From: Anastatus disparis
Taxonomy: Eukaryota > Arthropoda > Insecta > Hymenoptera > Eupelmidae
NCBI GenBank assembly: GCA_017163975.1
Contig: JAFFSR010000004.1
Coordinates: 4,836,001-4,900,000, forward strand
Reading direction: 5' to 3'
Length of the DNA stretch: 64,000 bases
This document shows positions 13,910-24,828 of this stretch, piece by piece. The notes beneath the pieces were generated by a model, which did no database searches, was not told the DNA's origin, and was given only the letters and a program-made list of their open reading frames with translations. The stretch's first letter is position 1; each line of letters opens with the position of its first letter. The position numbers were made by a program, and so were the translations under genes.

Positions 13910-15040
13910 ATACATTCATTTTATCAGTTAATTAAAAACTGTCTTTATAGCTAAAATTCATTATTGCTTTCCGTTATAAAACAAAGAATTTCGAAAGCAA
14001 AATACCATTTTTCAAATCTTGAAAACTTGGTTATTTAAAAAATTTTTTTCAAAAAATAAAAATTGTTACTCTATTTCTATTTTATTTACATTTTAAAATT
14101 CTGTTTGATTTGGAAAAAAAAATCTTTCAAAATAAAATAAAACATTTTGCAACATTTGAAGTACAGAATTCAACTTTCAAAAAAATTTTTACATCAAGAT
14201 AGTTCACTCAAAAATAATTCAACACAAACTACACACCCCAACTGAAAAAAAAAGTTAAAAAAAAACCCTTTAAAAATAGTCAAAGTCTTAGAAAAAAAAA
14301 TAAAATAATCAATACTATATATCCTATCGTTATACGTACGCCTGTCTCATTTTACAAAACACCCGCAGCCTGGTCCGTTCGTCGCCCTATAGTGAAACCA
14401 TGAAATGCAGGAAACGTTATACTTTCACGTTAAGAAAGAAAGAAAGAAAAAAAAGGCTGAAAGAAAAGAAAAGAAGCCGAATTGACACATGATATACATA
14501 TATATCACTCGATATATATCGTATACGTATAAGTCTTTTCTCTTAACTTATAAACACGTTTATATGCGAGTGTTTGTGTGTGTATGCATGAACGGGCGAA
14601 AGTGGGCAATTTTTGTTACGAGATTAATTGAAAGGAATGGCGAAGAGATAAATGACCTTTATAAATATTAAATACATGTATACTAAAGATGAAATACAGC
14701 GCACGTGCGCTTCGAAACAGATTCAAAAGTTCTCTCCCTCTCTCTCGCCTCGTGTTTTCTTTATTTTTTGGCGGCCTTTATAAAACGCTGAGGTGAAAAA
14801 CACGAGGAGGATATGTGTGTATCGCGGTGTGAGGTTGGTAAATAAACTGAATGCGAGTATAGAAAGATGATAGATGTTTTATGACCTTTTTTTTTTATAA
14901 CAGTGCGTGTAACTTGAAATTAATGGTTTGTATGTAATCAAAAATAATAAATTTGGTGTTTATCGTCAAAAGTATAAAGTACTTTTTTTTAGTTTATAGA
15001 ATGTTTGATAAAATTCTATTATAATTTTTGTGAAGATTTC
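13910..15040. other. A+T-rich spacer with one CpG/CT pocket; no gene seen
   Basis: A mixed-composition pocket spans 14330-14420 and another 14690-14860. The second includes CCTCGTGTTTT at 14748-14758, matched in inverse at 14797-14807. The 60-codon translation at 14489-14671 is Tyr/Ile/Val-rich and unrecognised. Confidence 0.5.
14748..14807. repeat. 11-bp inverted repeat with 38-nt loop
   Basis: CCTCGTGTTTT and AAAACACGAGG are perfect complements flanking a GGCGGCC-containing loop. This could form a hairpin of about 60 nt in RNA from either strand. Function unknown. Confidence 0.5.
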
Positions 15041-15198
15041 CATTATAGTTGATTGAGGATGAGGAAGCTTATAATATTCCGAGAGTAAATGTTTACTTTT
15101 TCTTCTTGTAGTCTCTTTTTCATTTATGAAGTGTGAATGCATTTTATTATTAAGTTGAAGTATAAAGGAACTATACAAGTTACGAGTTTATAAAGCGC
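15041..15198. repeat. Duplicated non-coding block, copy A
   Basis: This block matches 17712-17880 in direct orientation about 2.7 kb away. Blocks in common include TTGAGGATGAGGAAG, GAGAGTAAATGTTT, TTTATGAAGTGTG, TTTTATTATTAAG, and the end block TTTATA(A/G)AGCGC. Indels lie in T-runs between the blocks. The copies are diverged, no terminal inverted repeats or target duplications are apparent, and all reading frames are short. It may be a tandem-segment duplication of a regulatory sequence or two copies of an unclassified repeat. Confidence 0.75.
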
Positions 15199-16288
15199 TT
15201 TTTGTATATTTTAATAAATTTCATAGTTTAAGAAAAAAGTTATTTAAGAAATTTATTGAATTTAAATTTATTCTCAATAAGATTAATGTTTTAGATGATG
15301 GATGATGTTTATTAAGATAAATACTGTATAAAAATTCAGGTTAATCATAGCAATATTTTTGAAAAATTAAAAATTTGTTACTTTTTGAAATTTGTTAAAA
15401 GTCACGCAGGTAGGTCCAGAATATAAATTAATAAAGTTAGATATCAAACTTGTCGAATTACAAATAATAACGGACGAAATAATTCAACGATTTTTCCTCA
15501 TTTTACAAATCAATTTCACAAACCAATCGTGATTAACATTGATTGGTAACAATAAAATTTTATGAATTTCCTCGCTAAAGTAGGTAAACCATTTTCAATC
15601 AGTATTGAAAAAAAGCAAAGATTATTGGAAATAATGTTGCCTTAAAAATTTGTCAGTTTAAGTAATTACGCTTTCACTTTTAAATGCGCATTCTTTCAGA
15701 GAGATAAATGGAATGAAAAGTAAATATTTTTTTTATTAACTCTTTAAAATTTCTTCTACTAATTGAATAATATTCATTTTAAATAATATTTTATAATAAA
15801 TAAACATTTTTCATTTGATATTTCAATAAATATTTTTCTTTAAAAATGAAGGTTTTGAAAAATTTCTTAATTAAATGTAAAATATATTATTGCAAATATA
15901 AAAATATAATATTCAATTTAAAAAGAAACACGCAATAAACATTATTGCAGAACTTTTCCAGCAAATTTTTTTCTTGAGAAATAAAAAAAACAGGCTTAAT
16001 AACATTGATTCAACAGTAAATTTCAATAAAGCGCCGTACGATTGACACCATTAACTCTCTCAAAGCAAAAAGAATAAGAAAAGAAAAACGTCAAGAAAAC
16101 CAAGCGAGTAATACAAGACAACAATAAATACACACACACACGAAACAAACCAACACGAAGTTTTACAATTGCAGCATAATACATCCACTCGACCTCATCT
16201 TTTTCTCTTCTCTTTTTTTTATTTCACCCACTATAATCTATCTGCCTACGAATTGTCGCCGCGCTTATATATACTCTTCCCAGGCACG

Positions 16289-16290
<2 letters not shown>

Positions 16291-16328
<38 letters not shown>
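16291..16328. repeat. (TC)n microsatellite
   Basis: About nineteen uninterrupted TC dinucleotides, a typical length-variable simple repeat. Confidence 0.95.
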
Positions 16329-16331
<3 letters not shown>

Positions 16332-16430
16332 CGATATATTCCTACCGGAAATACCGACCTCGCCAACTATTACATTCAATTTTTTTTTCTCTTCCTTCCT
16401 TTTCTCTCTCTTTTAAACACAAATACAAAT

Positions 16431-16476
16431 ATATATATATTTGCCCATATAATATATATATATTTGCCCATATAAT
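16431..16476. repeat. 23-bp tandem repeat, two copies
   Basis: A unit of alternating AT followed by TTTGCCCATATAAT occurs twice back to back with a 23-base period. Confidence 0.85.
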
Positions 16477-17711
16477 ATGTTTTGTCGGATGATGAATCAT
16501 GCATCATCGTCTGGCAACGAGTTGGGAAATGCCTAGCGCTCGGCAACGAATTACTTTAGCTTCTGTGTACGTATGTGTGTATATACACTATGGCTTTATA
16601 TATTGTTATTTACCGCGAGGCTTTTATAGAGTGATTTAAATTGTAAGGATGGATATAGAAAACAAGCGATTTTCGTAATGGATGAGCTGTGCGCGCGCGA
16701 GAGATAGAGAGAAAGATGTTAAGTGTATGTGTGTGTGTATGGAGTGACGTGTTTGCAATCTTAATTGAGTACTTATAAGTTTAAGTGTAATACCTTAGAA
16801 TTTTCAACACTGACTTTATTAGGGTTTGTTGCGCGAACATTGAATTAATGATTAGTAATTTTTTCTTAACAATTGAGAAAAGTTATTGTTATTTTATGAA
16901 TTTTGAGGTTCAAGTATTGATAAAATAAATAATGTATAAAGTTTGATAAAATGATGTATAAAATGAACAATTTATACGAGAAATTCAATTTTAATTAAAT
17001 TAAAAAATAATAAAATATTGTTTGAAGAAAGTTTATTAGAATTTTTTAAATTTAAAGTAATATTTATATTAGTTTACATTTTATGTTGATTTTAAAAAAT
17101 TTATAAAATTTGTTAGTAATATATTTGTTTTCGATAATTTATTACTTTCTATAAACTCCATAAAGTTTTGTTCATAACAATCAATAATACATTTCGAGCA
17201 ATAAATTCACTCGAAAAATTACAATTACTCACCAATTAGCAATTAAAATTCTCAGCCAAACAACAAAACACATAACAATTCAATTAAGCAAAACCTTTCC
17301 AAAAAAAAGGCGAAAAAATAACTATACGTATACATATATCTTATTCCACAACAAGTAGATAAATCTTTTCTCCAAAGCTCCATAAAACCAGTGAATAAAG
17401 GTAACAAATAACGCGAAAAATGACAAAGTCTTAGCATAAAAGCATCCAATAAGAATTCGTTTATTTCTGTCTTCTCGACTGGACTCTCTCTCTCGAAAAG
17501 ACTCTCCAGTGAAAAGTTGGCTTCGTTTCAAGATGTTGCCTGTTTTAGAAAAGCGCCTGTAAGTACCGCAAACCCGATACACACGTGTAGTCGTTTAATG
17601 AACTTTCATCGTTATATTTCGTTTTTTCTTTTTTTTTTTATAATTTATATTTTATTATTAATTAAAGTTCAAGTTGATGATGTTTGAATATACGATTTTT
17701 CTGAGGTTTTT

Positions 17712-17880
17712 CATTATTAAAGTTAATTGAGGATGAGGAAGTTTAATGTTAAGAGAGTAAATGTTTGTTTTTTTTTTCCTCTTCGTGTAGTTTCTTTTTT
17801 ATTTATGAAGTGTGTGAATGCGTTTTATTATTAAGGCTCGAGCATAAAGAAACTACACAAATTGCAAGTTTATAGAGCGC
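17712..17880. repeat. Duplicated non-coding block, copy B
   Basis: Direct, diverged duplicate of 15041-15198, with the same ordered blocks. Differences include a longer T-run after GAGAGTAAATGTTT and an extra TG in the GAAGTGTGTG word. The blocks keep their order and similar spacing, while the sequence on either side does not align well. See copy A for alternatives. Confidence 0.75.
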
Positions 17881-18853
17881 GATTGAATTTAATATATTTT
17901 TAAAGCGTTATAAAAATAGCCAAGTTTTTTTATACACCTTTGTATCATTTAAAAAAAATTTTTCATTTAAAAATTTAATAAAGTTATAAAAATACAATAT
18001 TTTAAATCATTTTTTTTTTAATTTAACATTTACTTAAACTTTGAAACAAAGCCTTCCCAGAATAAATGATTATAAATAACATTCTCATGCATTATCCGAT
18101 AAATGCCATCATAAAAATAAGCAGCTTTAAAAGACAATTAAAAAATTTTAAATGGATATATAACCAAAAAATCTCCCATATAAAAAGACAATAGCCACTT
18201 ATTCATTCACTCTTCTCTCTTCCTTTATTTTTTTAATTTTCTTTCCTTGTATTTTTACGTTTACTTCTTTTTTTTTCTCATTTTACAACTTCCAAAATAA
18301 TCTTTTACAACCATACGTTGGTCTTCCCCCTGCTCGATTCTTTTCTTTTCATCACGTACTCCTTGCTTTTTCATTCACACCCACGATCTCTTAGTTGAAC
18401 AATTGCAAAAAGAAAAGCATATCACTTTTTCTTTTCTTTTTTCCGCTTTCCTTAAGTACGAATAAACATTTGACGCCGCAGTTTAAAAGACAAAAAACCC
18501 AGCGAGAAAACTCATAGATTAGAGCTTGATAAGCGAATGGAGTATATAAAAATGAACTTAAGAGTGTGTAAAAAAAAGAGAGAATGAAAGATAATATAAA
18601 AAAAAAATAAAGTGAAGCCTATACGACCTACGCGACGTTGAAAAGAACATGAGCGCGGGGGCGGTTAAGCTTTAAACGAGCTAACTTTATGACTTGGAGG
18701 TAAATAGGCTCTCGTCGTGATTCGAGCGTGTTCTCATTTTTTTTTCTTATTTTCTTCTTAGCTTCTGTGAGATTTTGGGTTTTTTTCTGAAGTTTTTCGA
18801 GTTTCTTTATTATTCACTTTTGGGGAACTTTTTCATTGTTTTGCAGTTTCAAG

Positions 18854-18890
18854 AAATTTTATACGTAAATTTTATTTACGTGTAAAATTT
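18854..18890. repeat. 16-bp inverted repeat
   Basis: AAATTTTATACGTAAA at 18854-18869 pairs with TTTACGTGTAAAATTT at 18875-18890 with a single mismatch and a 5-base loop. Confidence 0.6.
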
Positions 18891-21128
18891 TTCTAAGAAA
18901 TGTTAATTACAAATTTTAAGTAGGATTCATATTAATTTAAATGGATATTTGAAAATTTCGGAAGATGTAGTAAAACAATATTAATCTAGAAAAATTTATT
19001 TTTTAATTAGAAAAAATTTTGTAATATTCATTTGAATATAAAATTTCATTGAACAAAATAATAACGAATCATTATTATGATTTGAAAATTAAGAAATTAC
19101 GTTCTCTTCAACGTCTTTTTGTAATTACACTTTAGCTACTGCAAATGAAATTTTATTTAAAATTTTCCGTTCAATTTAAATTTTATGAAAATTGGAAAAT
19201 TTTTTTACAAAAGCTTCCATTAATATTCATCAACTTTAGCCACAAAAATTAAAGTTTCTATAAATATTGAACGAAAAATTTCGTATGAATTTTTAATAAG
19301 CCAATTTACATTCACTAAGATCAAAAAAAAATTTTTTTACAAAAGCATGCATAAGTATCTTTTAAAATACCTATCTAACTTAAAAACCAATACGTCTCAT
19401 CTCGGATCATTAATCACTTAACACGAAATTTCTACAACTCTCAAAGTATTTCAAATTTACTGTGAAATCGTCACGCATACACACATAAAACCACTGACAA
19501 AACTCGTCCTGACACTGTCTTTCATCAACATGACTATAAAAGACTTAAAAAAAAAGGCGAACTCTGCAGCATCTTTCCTTGACAGTATATATGAGGTACA
19601 AGCAAAAGAAGAAGTGAAAAAAATTCTTAGTTAATTAAAAGGCTACAAGCTTGAGCAACAAAGAGAATATATAGTATATGTTTTAAACTTTAACTAATTA
19701 CTTGGTACGAAAAAAAATAAGGAGACGGGCGTTTACTTTTTTTTTTTAACGAGCTCGTTTTAAAATGATTACTTTTTTCTTCAAGACGACTTTTAGCGAT
19801 TGCAACTTATATCACCGAGATTTTTGGATATACTTATTTTGAAATTTTAATGCTTGGAGATAATACCCTCTTACTTTTCAATTTCTTCTTTTTAATTTAA
19901 ATACAGTTTAAAATATTTTTTTTGTTATTCTGGTTTATTATTGAATTGGAATGTTTTTATTTTATGATACAAATAGGAATGCATGAAATTTATCGATGAA
20001 AACTTTATTAAAAGTCCATATTTATTCAATCGATGCTATTTTAATTAAAATACGAAGGAATCAAGAGTAAATTTGGAATTCAAAACAATAACTCTTTCAA
20101 ATTAAAAACAAAAAAATAACGTCGATTAAATATTTTCCATTAATTATTGATTTAATCGTACAATATAATTAAAGAAATTCGGCATATTTATCATGACGCA
20201 TTTATAATGATATTAAAATTAAAAACAGTATCAATGACTAATACCATTAAAGCATGTCATAGCAAAAAATAAAGAAAGAAGAAGTTTAAATATTTCCAAA
20301 AAATTTCAAAACTGCACCCACACAATCTTCCACCTACGCTTATATATAAAATTAATAAAAAAAAAAACAATCCAAACTTTAAACTCTGTTGCATTCACCT
20401 AAATAAATCTTTGGAAAAAAAAAATTTCTTCAAGTATAAATCTGTTGCATTAACAAAATATATACACAACACGCTTGAGAATCGTGGTAAACGACCTTGC
20501 GCTAGAAGAAGTCAAGTCGTGCGCGTTAAGAGAGAAAGAGAGAGAGAAAAGTATTGAAAGAGATCGGTAATAGTCGATCGACGTTCACTGACTTTTACGG
20601 ATATGTATAACTCTCGTTTTGCTTATGTATATATATGTGTGTGTATACCATTGCACCGCCTTTTATTTAGCTTCGATTTTATCAGACTATCCGCCAACGG
20701 CTGCCGTACAGTGCATATGAATTCGATCATTGAGCAAACTTATTTGTGTACATGTATATAAGCGGATTCCTTTCCCTTTGCTTGCAAATAAGATCAAGAC
20801 GCGAGATTTTTGTTGGAGCGTGCGACCGATGCGATATTTTTACTTCTCATTTACTTATATATTTATCTTTTTGTTTTCCTTTAAGGAAGGAGAAATCGCT
20901 ATTGTTTTTCGTGTATTAATTACTTTAATTTTGTTTTCTTTCAACAAATTTACTCGTTTTCACAATTAACGATGGTAAATCATTTCACTTTTTAATTAAA
21001 TCTAAACAAAAAAACCGGTAAATTTAAGCTTTATATGAAAACTTGTAAACTAAATTGACGTTACGTATCAAACCATTTGATTGACATAATCGCTTCCTTT
21101 AATTTTTTTTTCGCGTAAGCACATAATC

Positions 21129-21209
21129 ACAACTAATGCCGACAAATTATAATTTATGTAAACCCTTTCACATTGCTTCGATGAGAAAAAAAAAGTCAGC
21201 ATTAGTTGT
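21129..21209. repeat. 15-bp inverted repeat with 51-nt loop
   Basis: ACAACTAATGCCGAC at 21129-21143 is complementary to GTCAGCATTAGTTGT at 21195-21209 apart from one base. It may be a small foldback remnant or a structured transcript. No target duplication was found. Confidence 0.5.
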
Positions 21210-21432
21210 AAAGGAATGTCACCAACTATTTGGATTGCTACATTTAAATATTTCATTGCTCGAACGTTATATATTATGCGTTTATTTATGATATAACATT
21301 ATAATTAATTCTTGTTTAATTCAATATCTGCACATAAAATTACATTTTATTAGAATGCGTTCTGATCAATTTTATGAAGTATCGGTATAACTATAAATTG
21401 CATTAGTTTGAAATAAAATAAATATGAGAGTT

Positions 21433-21577
21433 GGATCCGTAATCTCGGTGTTCTGAGTTCGAATCCCGCTCTCGATAGCCGATTGATGCAAGCATCACTA
21501 TAAGTTAAATGTGCTTTGTTCACAAACAGTTATGAGCTCCGTCGCTGATTAGCATTAAAAATAGCATAAATATAGCG
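21433..21577 (+). mobile_element. tRNA-derived SINE, copy 2 (5'-truncated)
   Basis: This plus-strand copy begins in the anticodon arm (loop TCCGTAA, triplet CGT) and lacks the A box. The B box GAGTTCGAATCCC at 21455-21467 is intact and identical to copy 1. The body follows with GTGCTTTGTTCACAAACA and TCGCTGATTAGCAT, and the tail word AATAGCATAAATA resembles the end of copy 3. Loss of the 5' portion matches incomplete reverse transcription, common for SINEs. Without an A box it is unlikely to be transcribed by polymerase III. Confidence 0.75.
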
Positions 21578-24500
21578 AAGTTAAAAAAAATATGTGGAAA
21601 TGTAATTGCTCTTACAGAAAGCTGCACTGCATTTGTTTATTAAAGTTGAATAACGAAATGATACACACCTGGAACAGAAAAAATAAAAAAAATGTTAATA
21701 CAGTGTATAAAAATATTATTACAATTTTTTAATTATTTTTTTCAATTTTTAAATGCAAATAATTGTTTTACTGCAATTAAAAGTGCTTGACGTTGTGTAA
21801 AGTGAAATAGTAGAAAAGCCGTATTTGCTTTAAAATTGTATAAAACTTGATAGAATTTCATTCGAAGTAACTTTAATAATTCAACATCAAACGTAAGAAA
21901 AATGATATTTATCTTCGCAAGATGAAAAATTGAAAAAAAGAAAAAAAAAGAATTTAATATACAGCAATCAAAAAACATAGAAGAAACAGAAACATTACAT
22001 CATTTGCACAAACTAAAGCGCAAAATTAAATCCAAGGCAATAAACTTCTCTACCGGCTAGCACAACTTCCGCAAGGTAATAATAATAAAAAAAAAAACGA
22101 ACGAGCATCATTTCAATTCATCATTGACCTTGGTCAGGAAATATCCAGCGAAGCAAGCAACTAAAAAAAAGAGAAGAAGAAAAAAGTAACGCTATAACGC
22201 CGTATAGACAGGAAAATAAAAGAATAGGAAATTCATAGAAGCGCGAATTTTAAAATTCAATATATCCTCGAACGCGTGACACGCGAAATGATAATTTTTT
22301 CAAAGGCTTATTAACTAACTCAGACGTGTATACATAAGAATCCCCCATAATCAACAACATCGTAGGCGCTCAAATTGCCCATATGCTCGTTCGTATTAAA
22401 ACCTTATTTCACCGTTAAAAAAAAAAAAATTCTCTATCTTACGGGTTCTCTCTTTTCTTTTCTGAATTATTTCAAAACATGTTTATTTTCTTTACAATGA
22501 GGAAATAGCTTGTTCATATATATACGAAGCCGATGGCATCAAAGATCTTTGTAGTTCAATTCAGTGGGACGATATGTATGTAAGTAATGACGTTAAGCCT
22601 TCAGGTTTTTCTTGATAGTTCAATAATTTATGATACATTGAAATTAAGTTTTATCGTTGAATTTATATATGCAGTTTTCATATATTTTATATTTAATATA
22701 TATGTGCGCATACAGTGTTTGAGGTTTAAATTTAGATTAAAACTTTTTTTTTCTTAATATTTTAATGATTTTAAGTTTTTCTAAAAAAGAAAAGAGTAGA
22801 ATTATGTACTTTGTTGCTTAAATGTTGTTTGTAAAATACAATGAAATTCCCAAGATGAAAGCAAAAAGTTTGAGGATTAATAAATAGTTTATTGAAACTA
22901 TTACTTTTTAAGATAATTACAAAAAAAAACTGTTAAGTAAGTAAACACAGAATGCAATGTCGTTTTCAAGCTACAAAATCACGACGATAAAGATTCTGCA
23001 ATCGAGCCATATCTTACGTAAAAAAAAATTGACGTATTTACTTTCTGAGATAATAGACAAGCTTAATCACTAAAACTAAATGGGATAAATAGGAAAAAAT
23101 GTTTAATTACGAAACGTATAAAAGTTCTTCCATAAGAATTTATTTAACGATTGTTTGGATAGTGAAAAGCAAAAAAATGTATTTTCTCGTAAATATTTTA
23201 AACAAACATATATATTAAACAGTAGGATAAACGTAAACCAAGTTCGTTAAAGTCCAATCAGTGAGTCATTAAACCATAATTCATAAAAAGCAAAAAAAAA
23301 ACAAACGTCATAATAATGTTTGCACACTTTTAATTTGAATGACGACAAACTCGAATGAATACAGAGACTTTAAGTACAAAAGACAATGACAGCATTCACA
23401 AAACCTAAATACATAATATCTCAATTTCATAAAATTGCACTACTTTAGCTCTCTTTATTTTTTTCTCTCGGCAATATCAACGTGCACACATTAATTGCAT
23501 CAAATTATGCTATTGTATTAATTCTCATGCATAAATAAATGCAGGCGTTATAACGAAATAAGGCCTCATACATATGAAAAGTAGCTACACGAGAGCCAAG
23601 TGTAAGAAAAAAATAAGAAAAAAGTTACGGTAACGTCAAACTTTATCACGGCTCGTGGTATAATTTAATTTTGAGATATAAAAAGAAAAACAGAGAGAAG
23701 GCGCATATCATAAATTTATATATGCATTAGAAGGAGTGAAAAAAGGATATAATTTGATCTTGTGCCTTTTTTATTTAAAGTTTCTTAAATACACAGTATA
23801 AATACGATGGCGCCGCGGCGTGCATTGAAATTGCAAGTTTCTTAAACGAGCGCGCCGGCAACTTTTACTGTAAGAAGAAGAAATAAAGGAAAAAAAAAAT
23901 AACATACGCGCTAACTGTTAAGTGTTGCTTTGGAACAATCGTTTCTTTTTTTCCTTTTTTTTCCTTTTTCTTTTAACGTTCACGCTTCTCGCGTTATAAT
24001 AGACCCGTTCGTCTCCCTCTTTTCCCATGGAAAATTATCATACGTAATGCTTGCGCTATTATTTCTGTTGCGTTTTAACTTTTCTTTTTCTTCTTTTTTG
24101 CAAAATTTTTATTTTACAAAGGCGGTGAAACAAGAAGAAAAAAAAGAAGAAGGAAAAAGAAAAATTTTAGTCGAGCTGTTTGTTTGTTGGTTTTTACTCA
24201 AGTTTTCTAGATGATAAAAAAAAATGCGGAGGAGCTTTTACTTATGCCAATTGTATAATTTAGCCGTGTCGGTTAAATTTTGTACAATGTTTATCTAAAG
24301 TTTTCACATTGTTAATAGAGCAATTAGCCGGGTATTTTTGCTGAAGTTTCTCTTGTTAATTTGGCAAATTTTAAAAATTTTTGTAAATTTGTTTCAATGT
24401 TTAATGAGTTTGTAAATAAAAGAGTGAATTATTGTTATTAAAAATTATGCTTGTTATTTTGTGTAAAAAAATAATGACATTTTATGATGCTGTTTGATTA

Positions 24501-24807
24501 AATTTCATAAAAACTTTTAAGACTAAATTAAATACCTAATACAAATAATTGAAACTGTTTATTAAAAAAAGATTCTAATTTAAAATTAATCATTTTTGGA
24601 GTACAGAAACTTCACGAACAACTTTGAAAATTTCAACTTCTTGAAAAAAAGATTTTTGTTCCTTAAATCTCGGTTCGCTGCTAATGCGAAATTTAATTTT
24701 GAATGAAATTACGTACATTAAGTTGAAAATTTTCATTGTTAAATATTAAGGTATATGCAAATTAAATTACATTGCAGGTAAAAATTAAAATTCTAAAAGT
24801 TATGTAA
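21578..24807. other. A+T-rich spacer with mixed pockets; no gene seen
   Basis: Mixed pockets lie at 22060-22400, 23620-23900 (GGCGCCGCGGCGTGC at about 23810 and GCGCGCCGGC at about 23850) and 23930-24210. An imperfect inverted pair around AATTTAGCCG/CGGTTAAATT sits at about 24250-24285. TGACCTTGGTCA at 22125-22136 contains a nuclear-receptor-like AAGGTCA half-site. Translations are Phe/Leu/Lys-rich simple sequence. Confidence 0.5.
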
Positions 24808-24828
24808 AGAGAGAGAGAGAGAGAGAGA
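24808..24828. repeat. (AG)n microsatellite
   Basis: About ten uninterrupted AG/GA units, followed by a short CpG-containing stretch. Confidence 0.9.

Larger units (their letters stand above)
15199..17711. other. Spacer between the duplicated blocks; microsatellites, no gene
   Basis: Contains a (TC)n tract, a 23-bp tandem pair, a pocket at 16490-16760 with repeated GGCAACGA words and GT/GA simple sequence, and A+T filler. The 107-codon translation at 16169-16492 runs through the (TC)n tract, giving Ser-Leu repeats, and is rejected as a gene. Confidence 0.55.
17881..21432. other. A+T-rich spacer with hairpins; no gene seen
   Basis: Pockets of mixed composition lie at about 18300-18760 (including GCGCGGGGGCGG at 18653) and 20450-20830 (GA tract, CpG words, GATCGACG). 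Otherwise it is A+T filler with two short inverted repeats, listed separately. The 79-codon translation at 20730-20969 is Phe/Ile/Leu-rich and unrecognised. Confidence 0.5.

Noticed and set aside
13830..13910. Possible functional tRNA gene on the minus strand
   Set aside because: A and B boxes are good, but the acceptor and anticodon stems do not pair properly. The same head plus a shared non-tRNA body occurs at two other places, so it is a SINE.
16169..16492. 107-codon plus-strand open frame
   Set aside because: It runs through the (TC)n microsatellite, giving a Ser-Leu repeat, and through an AT tandem repeat. Chance opening in simple sequence.
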